Source: Sparassis latifolia
Taxonomy: Eukaryota > Basidiomycota > Agaricomycetes > Polyporales > Sparassidaceae
Length of the DNA stretch: 64,000 nt
Assembly (NCBI GenBank): GCA_018466975.1
Contig: CM031557.1
Span: forward strand, 372,001-436,000
Direction: 5' to 3'
Part shown: positions 25,002 to 34,732 of the stretch, piece by piece
How positions within the stretch are numbered: the stretch's first letter is position 1
Layout of the letters: each line of letters opens with the position of its first letter
Notes under the pieces: model-generated
Seen by the model: the letters and a program-made list of their open reading frames with translations, nothing else
Databases searched by the model: none
Told to the model about the DNA's origin: nothing
Translations under genes and position numbers: made by a program

Positions 25002-26229
25002 TCACAGGCTCGTACGGTTCTTGCATCGCAAGTAAGTACTGGCCAACGTTCGTCACATCCCGCGTCCTCGTAAGCATATTCATCGAATGTGGTTCCTGAA
25101 TTTCCGCGAATCGAAGACTGTCAAGTAGCTGTCATTCGATGCCGATGAAAGACCGCCCCTGCCCCGCATTAATGCCAAGTGGCGCTCTTTGTGTTATGGC
25201 GGCCCAGTACGTTCATTTCCACTCGCAAGCCTCCAGCTTCTTCGCGCTGCATAGTGGGATTACTTATGTCTTCATAATAGTGCATCTTCAACAGGTTTTG
25301 TAACAGAAGCAAGAGGCTTCGTGGTGTTTGAGCCTCTCTGATATCGGTTTCCATCTATTCCCAGTTGCTCTTCCGCCCCTTGCATCCAGCTAGATCTACC
25401 GCTGTTGGTTTACTTATTCCTGCCTGTTGGCGACTCTATTGCTCTGAGTCATTTTGATACCGGCGCAGTGCTGGAAGTAAATCGATGTCGCCTCGTCCAA
25501 TGGCTGTTCAAGCCTGAAGGCATTTGAACATGGGACATGATGGTGCTGATGGGCCCGGGTGCTGACACCCCTTGCACTTTAGGCCTGGCTAGTGACAGAC
25601 AAGTTGATGAGGCCTCATGTAAGCATTCACGACTGCGTATGAGACTGTGAGATGGTCACTTCGCCCCGCTAGGATGGAGCCTTTAATGGAATTGCCTGTA
25701 CCATTCACATTAGGTTTGGACCTCGTGGTACTGTGGTGATCGTCATGTGGCGGCGCATCCTACAAAAGTTGTTCTAACCTCTTGCTTCCCTTCAGGCCCA
25801 CAACCGCATACGGCAGGTTGCATTGGAAGGTCAGCGACTATTCAACGCCTGTAGGTAAATTTCTATGACACTTAATATTGATCCGACAGTTATGGGAGCA
25901 CAGTCATCTAAGTCCGTTTCGCAGCTTCTGACAGATGACTATGCTCTTCCACGCTCACACAAAGATTCCGGACTGGTCTACATTTTTATGCGACCTTTTA
26001 CCAGTTGGGCAATTTCTCCGCTCATCGCAGGACCTGTCAAATCAACTTTAGCGCTCAATGATATATGCATTCTATTCCACCGCCGATGTACCTGGCACGG
26101 CTTCCAGCGATCCAATGACTCACGCACATGCTCCGCCCACCTCACCAGTGACAGGTTCTGACGGCGGAAATATACATAAGCGATGCACCGGCCTAGGTTC
26201 ACTGTTTGCAGTATAAAGTCGCAGCTTCG
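25002..26229. other. Intergenic, no gene recognised
   Basis: Promoter side of the acid-phosphatase-family gene. A TATAAA lies at about 26210, 20 nt before the chosen ATG; its role is uncertain. Confidence 0.45.
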
Positions 26230-27950
26230 ATGCTCGGACCCGTGCAGCAAGTCCCTGCTTCAGCCATGGTCAATACTACAGGTCTCCTTGGTGTTGTACT
26301 CCTCGCCCGTCACGGCGATAGACTTGAGTTCTTCCAGGACCCCCTGACGTATAATCCCGCCCAGACTTTCATCACTCCCCTCGGAAGTGTGAGCATCATT
26401 CAACTGAATATCATCATTCTCGTGATGAATTTATGACTAATATTGCATTATTGGGTCCACAAAGGTCGAAGAGTACCAGCTAGGCTCTTTCCTGCGCTCA
26501 GTGTACATAAATACATCTTCGAGCTCGTACATTAACGGCCTCAACACGGATGTCGTCAACATCACTCAGCTCGACGTCCGCGCTGACGCATCCGGCGAGG
26601 GCAGCGTGATTGTCAATTCCGTGCAGGCGCTGCTTCAGGGTTTGTACCCGCCCACCACGGATAATAACATCACTTTGGCCAACGGTTCGACTATCATTGC
26701 TCCCCTCGGCGGTTACCAGTACATCCCAGGTTTGCTTCAGTTTTCAAATCCGAAGCCGTGACTCACAGAGTATTTCGTGCAGTGGACTCCGTTGAAGAAG
26801 ACTTGGACATATCTTTGAACAGTTTCACGGACTGCCCTGTAGGTATCGGTGTGTTTGGTTCTTTTGCGAGTTGACTTGTCTTCTTGCAGAATTTCGACGC
26901 GCATATATCTGAATTTTACTCGTCTCCCGGTTTCTTGGCGGAGGCCCAGGAAGCAGCGCCTTTCTTGGCAGACCTTGCACCATACCTCGGTAACCGGTCA
27001 ACGAACTTCACCAACATGGTATGTGCTCTCCGCATTGCACTAACCCCATGACTCATTGAGTGCACCATTGTGCAGTGGAATGTGAGTTTTGCGCATTTGT
27101 AGACAGCGACTCTAGCTGACGCGCATGGACAGATATTTGACTACGTCAATGTACAATCGATCCACAACAAAACGTTCTACGACATACTCCCCGCGGGATA
27201 TGAGGAGCAAGCCTACTATTATGCTAATTATCACGAGAACGGCGTGTTCACCGACCCCGTGAGCGTTGGTGGTATTGGGAACAGTGCGTATTGCATTGTT
27301 GCACCGCGTCGGAAGTTCTGATACATTGTGTGACGGTACTCAGTCGCGATCCAAACAATTCTGCCCTCTATATTCACGGCGTTGACGAGCATGGCAGACG
27401 GGAGCGACGGCGTCCTGCTGATGATTAATGAGATCAGTTACAAGCCGTTCATCAGCTTGTTCAACGTCACCGACGCCGCACTTGCCGACCCCAGTATTGC
27501 TGGAATAGGTCCGTCCTGGCCGTTCACTCGCAATGACATGGCCCAAATTAATGACGCATCTCCATTGTAGTCGACTATGCCGCGGCCGTCGCCCTCGAGC
27601 TGAGTGCGGGCGATCCGGAGCCCCTGGTTACAATGAAGCTAAAGAATGGCACGACCGACGCTGAGTTCCACACCCTCAGCCTTTTCGGCACCACCGGCGG
27701 CGTTCCTCTGTCCCAGTTCATTGACACGCTTGCGGTGAGTCTTTCTTCCTGCGGTCTCCCTGTTTCTCTCTATTTTCGTATCATTATGCGGCGTTGCCCA
27801 CCCCGTCCCATCGCGTCTTCCTCCTTGGCCATGCCCGTGTGTTCTGATTTGTTATTTCGACAGCCGATAGCGGTCAACAACACACAGCAGTGGTGTGCGG
27901 CGTGCAACCAGACGACCCTTCGCGGGTGCTCGGTGTACTACCCATCGTAG
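26230..27950 (+). CDS. Histidine acid phosphatase family protein (branch 2)
   Basis: Nine exons: 26230-26388, 26465-26729, 26783-26838, 26890-27018, 27076-27081, 27133-27283, 27344-27508, 27571-27734 and 27864-27950; 393 aa. The catalytic motif is LARHGDRLEFF (RHGxR; the His is the phosphate acceptor in this family). Conserved blocks follow: FITPLGSVEEYQLGSFLRS, LLQGLYPPT, GPLGGYQYIP-like text, WNIFDYVNVQSIHN, INEISYKPFISLFN and VDYAAAVALEL, with the end QQWCAACNQTTLRGC. Exon 5 is a 6-nt microexon coding Trp-Asn, needed to join NM to IFDYVNVQ in frame. The start is uncertain: ATGs at 26206, 26230 and 26266 are in frame. No clear signal peptide is seen, so an upstream exon may be missing. Substrate unknown; related proteins are often labelled phytase-like. 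The stop comes soon after the Cys cluster, with no visible C-terminal anchor. Confidence 0.88.
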
Positions 27951-28146
27951 ATACCAACGACGACAGTGTAGAACCGCATGGCAGCGTTCGTAGTATTCGT
28001 GCATGTGCACTGGAAGCTGTACATATAACTGCTACAACTTCTGAACGGGGTGCCTTAGAGCATCGCGCGAAAAGTTTCCACCAGTGTCTGTCCATCCAGC
28101 TCATAACGTAATGCCTGCATGCGAAGTGAAGCTAGTGGTGCATGAT
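27951..28146. other. 3' flank of phosphatase gene
   Basis: No gene seen. Leads into the repeat that begins at about 28147. Confidence 0.5.
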
Positions 28147-28210
28147 GACAGCGAGATGCTAGCACGATAGCCTCCCAAAGGCAGGTTGTAGATACTCTGC
28201 ATCAACCTCT
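28147..28210. repeat. Empty-site paralogue of the CACTA insertion site
   Basis: This stretch (CCCAAAGGCAGGTTG-TA-GATACTCTGCATCAACCT at about 28174-28208) matches, with few changes, the left CACTA flank at 30355-30396 joined directly to the right flank at 38751-38775. It contains a single TA where the element is flanked by TA on both sides. Confidence 0.75.
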
Positions 28211-28270
28211 GTGCCTCCGGATATCCTATCTGCCAGTGATACAGCACGAACTCAACACGCGCCTACTGAG

Positions 28271-28496
28271 GCCATCTTGTATGGAGGTCGTTTGGTTCGT
28301 TTAAGGGCAGATGCCGTGATGCCGACGCGTGGCTCTCACGTGGATTGTCCAGGAGACCTCAGTCACCCTCTATGTGCGCTTGTATTTTTCCTTAGCACCT
28401 GCAATTCGTGCCGCACGTCGTGCTCGCCGTGTGTCGGCTCGAGCTATCGTCGCCGACGACGAGCTCCACTACGTAATATATGCCAAAATTCTCGCT
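28271..28496 (+). repeat. Left arm of inverted repeat (partner 30131-30350)
   Basis: About 220 bp, from TATGGAGGTCGTTTGG through GAGACCTCAGTCACCCTCTA to GACGAGCTCCACTAC, repeated in reverse orientation at 30131-30350 with scattered substitutions and small indels. No transposase is visible in it. Confidence 0.8.
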
Positions 28497-28733
28497 GCTC
28501 CCCGACATATGACTACAACAACTTTCCTGCAATTTGCTAGTCTCTGTCCTGGCGCACGTCTGCGCCCGATCCCGCGTCCAGCCTGAGTGCATGAGCTCGG
28601 CACTGGCCCATTGACAAGTACTCTGGGCTGTTTCGCGGCTGTACTCAGGCCCGTGTTGGACAGGCTGCATAGGATGTTGCCTCTCTTGGCCTCACGAGGC
28701 TGGAGCATCCTGTTTTTTTCCTGACCTGAAGGG

Positions 28734-29572
28734 CAAGCTGCCGTCCTCATCACCGGCTGCACGTAAGTACATCACATACCACATCATATCTCATCCACTC
28801 ACCACATCTGGCACAGCGGAGGCATCGGGCAGGTGACTACACGCACCTTTGCCCGCTCCGGCTGCTCAGTAGCAGTGCACTACCAGGCGGCATCCTCGCA
28901 CGCCAAGGCAGACACGCTCATCTCCGACCTCAAGGCCATTGCCAGCTCCGACGCGCGGTTCGCCATCTTCCAGACAGACCTGTCGAACTACGACGAGGTG
29001 CGCCGCCTCCATGCTGAGGTTGTGCAGCAGATCGGGCATCCGGACATCCTCTTCGCAAACCACGGCATCGCGGGGCCTAAGGTTGGCCCACTGGGCAATA
29101 TCAATGACATGCCCATGAAGGTGTTCGAAGAGATGTGGTGGACGAACACCGGCACGAGCTACATGCTTGCGCAGCTCTGTGTGCCGCACATGGAAGCGCA
29201 GAAATACGAACAATTTTCACGTCAAGGTGCGCTCTGTGTGCCCCTTTGCCCGAAATCCATGGTAATTCATGTCTATCATAATCAGTATCGCTGCAGGTAA
29301 TTCACTGCATCGGGCACTCGTCCGACGCCACTGATCTTTCCACTGTTTACCAAGTAACAGCGGAGTCATCGAACCCCACTACACATCATTAAAAGCCGCC
29401 CTGCATGGCCTGGTCCACTGGCTCTCCCTGTGGTACACCAAGGACGGAATCAAATCCAGTGCGATTGCGCCCGCACTCATCAAGGATACCGCCACGATGG
29501 CGAACCTGACGCCTGAGATGCGGAGCAAGATCCCCATCGGGCAACTTGGGAAGCCCGACAAGATGGCCCGCA
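28734..29572 (+). pseudogene. Broken short-chain dehydrogenase/reductase (SDR)
   Basis: Recognisable Rossmann SDR: the N-terminal AAVLITGCT is joined by an intron (28763-28816) to GGIGQVTTRTFARSG, giving the TGxxxGxG cofactor motif. Then FQTDLSNYDEVRRLH, DILFANHGIAGPK (the NxG-type strand), and the catalytic YxxxK in IEPHYTSLKAALHGL (about 29372-29408). Problems: no start codon or clean 5' exon precedes 28734; no exon joining about 29215-29300 keeps frame (QKYEQFSRQ to VIHCIGHS); and beyond GQLGKPDKMA (about 29570) the frame is lost. It lies between the two arms of an inverted repeat. Most likely a relic; function as an enzyme is unlikely. Confidence 0.75.
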
Positions 29573-30130
29573 GGACATGCCGCAGTCACCCTCTTCCCCA
29601 CTCGTACTCACGCCGATGCCCGCGCACAGAAAGAGCAGCAGTCAGAAGCTGGGGCAGGACTCGCGTGGCGGATCACGCAAGCATATCAGCATGCAGTCCC
29701 TGGTGCCCACGAGCCGGCGGGCAAGCCAGCAGCAGGTGCGGGAGCGGGAACGCGAGGGAGAATGCGATGTGGGGCTTAGCCTGCACCCATATGCAATGGT
29801 GCCGAGCCCGGGTGGGTACCGCGCAATGGCGTAAGGGCGTTCGTCACCGGTGTCGCTGAACACTGGTGCGCTGCTGGTGAACGGGAACGGCACGGGGTCA
29901 CCGAACACAAACACGTCCGAGCCCTTTGTATATGTGCAGACACCGCGGGCAAGGGCACGGACTCGCGCGAGGACACAATATTGGCGGGGGCAAACCGCAT
30001 GGAGCCGAACGGCTTTGGCGTGGGGGCACGCGGGATGAGCATGTACAACCGCGAGCAGATGATGAGGGTTGGGGAGCAGGAGACAAATACCTCTTACAAT
30101 GTATATGGTAGTAGTGGAAATGAAAAAATT
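29573..30130 (+). other. Frame-shifted coding-like relic
   Basis: Broken frames with low-complexity protein character: RRASQQQVREREREGE at 29.69-29.76 kb, PVSLNTGALLVNGNGTGSPNTNTSEPFVYVQTP at 29.85-29.95 kb, and NRMEPNGFGVGARGMSMYN in another frame at about 30.0 kb. This looks like the C-terminal end of an unidentified gene after frameshifts. No name can be given. Confidence 0.3.
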
Positions 30131-30350
30131 TGCAAGAATTTTGGCCTATATACTATGTAGTGGAGCTCGTCGTCAGCGATGATGAGCTCGAGCCGACGCA
30201 CGACGTGCGGCAAGAATTGCTAAGGAAAAGGTACTAGCGCACGTAGAGGGTGACTGAGGTCTCCTGGATAATCCACGTGACGGCCACGCGTCGGCATCAC
30301 GGCATCTGTCCTTAAACGAACTGTAACCAAACGACCTCCATAATCTTGGA
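30131..30350 (-). repeat. Right arm of inverted repeat (partner 28271-28496)
   Basis: Reverse-complement copy of 28271-28496; ends 46 bp before the CACTA left terminus. The 30355-30396 stretch beside it is the direct copy of 28147-28190. Confidence 0.8.
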
Positions 30351-30421
30351 TCTAATGACAATCGGTCTGATATCGCGATCCCAAAGGCAAGTTGTACACC
30401 ACCAGACGAGCCGGGTACCGG

Positions 30422-32105
30422 ACGGATAACCAAGACCGAGGTTACCTGGTAGTTAACCGTCAGTTACCCATCAGAGGGTTTTGACACAGTACCTACCGAG
30501 CAAATAATATAGTTAACTGTAGTGTAACCAATAATGGCTGTCCACCAAGTAAACCGGGAGTATCCATAATGTACCCGGTGGGTACCTGACCGGCAGCTGG
30601 CTCTGGATACCCAGTGGGTATCTGGAGCTGGATACCGTGTCGGTACCCACTGAGCACCTCGCAAGTATCTATCGTGTGACCTGGATGTGATCACAAGAGG
30701 CAGGTTATATCACATACAATTGCACAACATTGCTACACTACAGTACTGTAGAGGAATACATAGCATGTAAATTAAAATGTCGGAAGAGGATAGGGCTGGA
30801 ACGCAAGTGAGAGGAATAGCACGTCGGCAGAAGGTGGCGGGAGGCGAGAGGGTAGTGCAGGGTGCGCAGCGGGAGTAGGTACAGAAGCTAGTAAGTAGCC
30901 TTGCCGCTGCATGCTATGAGTTTTGTGCTAAGAGAAATGCCGCTGTAGTAAGGATTTAGCAACTCACCAATTAATGTGATATGGCATGCCTCGCACGAAG
31001 TCTTGTGGATACTAGTGTTGCTCCCTTGGGTGTTTGCATGTCAATGGAGTCGCTTCATAGATGTGTGAAAATCAGAAGCACAAAATTGGGTGTCGCAAGG
31101 AAGGGATGTCGTGAGACAATGCGTCAAATGAGCATGAGAGTGAGCAGTCAGAAATCGCGAAGTCAAAGACGCCCGTGTGTTTGAACAAGCCAAACAAGGC
31201 CCAACAAATGGCGGGATGAGCTCAACTTCTCAACTCTCCCGACTCATTCCAGTTTCTTGCGCACTCGAGTTTTCTCTTCTATATCACACTTATTTAGCTT
31301 GCTAGTGAGTATTAATCTTCTTGGAATCCCAAGATCTCAAAAGTACTTTTTTTCACCCCCGCAGAAACATTGCAAGGAGTGCTTGGGCCGATAGCAATGC
31401 CGGCGGCCGACGGCAACAGCGATGTGGACAGCAACAGGCTGCAGCAGGATGGATCCCTCAGAGAGTGCCCGCGATCATACTTGCTCATTATCACCAGTAC
31501 ATAGACAGTAATTTGTTTGTATATAGCACTATGTAGACAAGTACTTGCTGGCATGCTGCTGCACAGTTATTCGCTGGGTATCCGCTGGATACCCAGTGGA
31601 TAACCAGCTCTGGGTACCCGTCAGGTACCCAAGCCCAGTCAAAATTGACAAGAGGCGCTAAGAGGGAGGATGAGACAAATCGAGTGGCTCGACTGGCCTC
31701 ACTGGGGCTCGATATTTTGACTGTTCTCTCGATTTCAATCGAGCTAAGCTGAGTGCAGAAGAGTGAGACAGAGAGACTCTGGCAGTCTCTGTGTGCCTCG
31801 ACATTTCCTTCCATTTTTGTCATGAATAATGTAGCCAAAACGAGCGCCACAGAGCGCTGTCGATACGATTCACGAAATTACATAGCTAATACGATACGAT
31901 ACCATCGAGACCTATCGAGAATGCACCCTACCAGCCGCTCCCGCAGCCGAAACCCACCGAGCGCCATCGAGCGCCATCGAGAATATGCTTCTGTGTGAGT
32001 TCCTACCCTCAAACACTGGAGACCGTCCTCAAGCTAGGTACGCCACCCGCCCTCTCCGAAATGGTGAGACGAGATATACCGGCTTTTTTCTGGTGCCAAA
32101 ATAGA
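30422..32105. other. CACTA left subterminal and non-coding region
   Basis: Subterminal motifs are dense at 30422-30680 and recur at 31565-31640 (GGATACCCAGTGGATAACC). No convincing gene lies between. A short tandem GAGCGCCATC repeat sits at about 31961-31981. Confidence 0.6.
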
Positions 32106-34702
32106 TCAGAATATGCATATCGGAATAGTTTGGAATGAAACACTTACAAGACGCTTCGACTCTTCTTCGAAAGGCTGTCAAACACAGGTTCAGTTGGCTT
32201 CAGTACTTTGAATGAATCAATATAACATACCTTCTTCTCCGCGGGTGGGAGAAGAGCAAAGTAATGCTTGAACTCCGCCGTGGTCCCATTCGGGTGTGCT
32301 GTTACCCAATCAACTGCGCACAGGTTTCTGAAAAAGTGCATAGTTAACTGTAGAGATCATCAGTGTACAATGGAATGTACGGCACCTTAGCGTAACTGTA
32401 TCACCCGGATGCATCTTGGTGCTAGGCCTTTTCGCGGGACCTTTGACAGTGGCAGTGCACGGAGTGCCAGTGTGAGAAGGGCCTGAAGTTGTGGGGCTAG
32501 CCGCAATGTTCGCGTGCACTGCGGACACCGCAGCTGCAACGGGTCCACAGTTTGGATGTCCAGCCACTGATTGCATTGCCATTGCTGCCGGCGCTGTGAA
32601 CGACTCGGGCACTACACCAGCGGCATCACAACGGGGAGCGGTCGTTACAACCGTTTGGCCTGCAGAGGGAAGCTCCAGCTGAGAAGCACCAGAGGGGTCA
32701 ATTGGGAGCACCATGGAGATTCTGGGACTTGACAGTGGTGGCGGCGAAGGGCGAGGAGCAACGGGGTCGGCAGAATGAGTGACAATGGCTGCAGCGATGG
32801 CGAGGGTATTGAGTGCGGGATGCACGATGGCAGCCATGTTCGCTTGACGGTGCATTGAAGATGTGTTCCCCACGGATGACGCTGCGGAAGTGAGTGCGGA
32901 GGCGTCAATTGGTGTGACAAGTGTTACATTTACTGAGTCGGCCGTGGGCAAGACATTTGCATGAGCCACATTTGTCACTGAAGTAATCCTGTATGTATAG
33001 ACGCATCAATCTAAGCACGACAATGAAGACATAAATAGCCCATACAATGGGTTCCGAATCTGTAGTTCAAATGTCAGCCTTGAGTGATTCGCTGTAACTA
33101 GTAGACAATAGCATGCATACCTTGAGCGCGATGCGTCCTTTACCCTTGTCAGATGTGCTACTACCTTCTTCCGTGACAGGGACAATGTTCACGGCATCCG
33201 GTTTACCAGAAGTATGCAACTCGCCAATTGATCCACTCGGCTCGGAGCGCTCTTGCTCGATGATGTCGGTTAAGACGGGATCTGCAGTCATAATAAACCA
33301 CTTTCAAAGTAAACACAAAATGGATACTGTACCTGTCTTCGATAATGTCTTGATCTTCTTGCGCGTGAACACTGTCAAATGCGCGTTCAGCTCAAAGTCA
33401 TCGGAGCGAACTCGCTTGCTACCACGGAGCGTCGGTTCCCAGTCCACGGCGGTGTTATTCTCCGCATCTTCTTGCTTGCAAATGGGAGCTTTGGGGTGAC
33501 AGTGATTGTGCCAAGATGAGTAGTTGTCAATTGCAATCTGCTCTGCCTTCCAGTTTGCTGTGCAGTATCGAAGCTCCGGGAACTGTCTGGCCATCTCCTC
33601 ATTGTACATCTGTGCAGCAATCATACTTGCCTTCCCCCAAGACTTAGGTGCCTTACCGATTTCCGCGAGGTGTGCCCAGATGGATCTCGCGACCTTTCGA
33701 ATCTCGCCAACTCTCCGGCCAGTGATTGGGGTGCCGTCTTGCTCTTCGACATACATCATCATGTTGTTGCCCTCATAAGGCTCCAGTGTCTCAGTCCGCT
33801 TTAGCCAGCTGTCCTTCGTCCACCAGTTAATGAGAGGGTAGTCAGAGTGCTCCGAGGAGACCACTGCACCGACAGCAGATGGCACTGTTGAAGAAGGTAA
33901 AGTAGAAATCGGCAATTTAAATGGATTCGTGAGAGAGAGCGCCTGCGGGACACATTTCGCCAGAGTCTTGTATGCACTCCTGTCAATATTGACAAGTCAA
34001 GATGCACATGCAAGCAGTTAGTCGGATAGACATACATCATTGTAGTATTCTCAGTGTGAAGGACAATAACCTTGTGTTGGAGCTGCTGATTCTCTTTCAT
34101 TAATTGCTGTAGTTGAATAGGAACCGGTTGCGCTGTCGATAGACTCGAAGGAAGGGAACTCGGGATATCAGACAAATGAAGGGCAGAGGAAGTTGAGACT
34201 ATCGAATTGGAAGGAAAGAAGGGATGATTAGAGTTCAAGGTCATCTAGCTCAAGGATATCAGGACGACTTGTGCATGACGTGGCAACTACAGAGGACACT
34301 CACATTAGATGGTGATATCCGAGAAGTAGTCAAAGGCAGAGAGCGAAGATTAGAATGATTGTGTTTGCTATGCATGGCTGGCTTAAGTTCTGGATTGTCT
34401 ACACTCATGACAGGCGAGTCAGAGAATGATGAAATTGACTGTGATGGAGTGACAGGTGAATCAGGGTCACTGAACGCATCTCCTCCAGCTTCTTGAATGA
34501 AAATAGCAGCCAGACCTTCTCCATGGCCATCCTGAGAGCAGCCATAGGCCAGGTATCGAGATTGAGATGACATCCCACTAATGTAGGCGTGTCGAATCAA
34601 GGGACTGGAAGCGAGGGTCAACTGGATTGCATAGTTGCCATATCGAGCACTTTCCGGAAAACATTCTACATTTGGCAAGTCTCTATGAACAGGCAACAAC
34701 AT
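32106..34702 (-). CDS. CACTA accessory protein (ORF2)
   Basis: Eight exons on the minus strand: 34702-34304, 34244-34036, 33979-33333, 33281-33121, 33059-33046, 32988-32386, 32327-32231 and 32174-32106; 732 aa with no internal stop. The conserved part (about residues 240-370) reads YPLINWWTKDSW, EDGTP-like (EQDGTPITGRRV), IRKVARSIWAHL, SWGKASMIAAQMY, FPELRYC..WKAEQIAIDNYSSW. I recognise this as the second protein carried by many mushroom CACTA elements; its role is not established. A Ser/Thr/Ala-rich linker and a short C-terminal block (PGDTVTLRNLCAVDWV...FALLPPAEKK) follow. The ATG lies 30 nt past the transposase stop on the same strand. Exon 5 is only 14 nt. The last exon could instead splice on. 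Confidence 0.75.
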
Positions 34703-34732
34703 TGGCACAGAAAGGAGAATATCTGCATCTTC

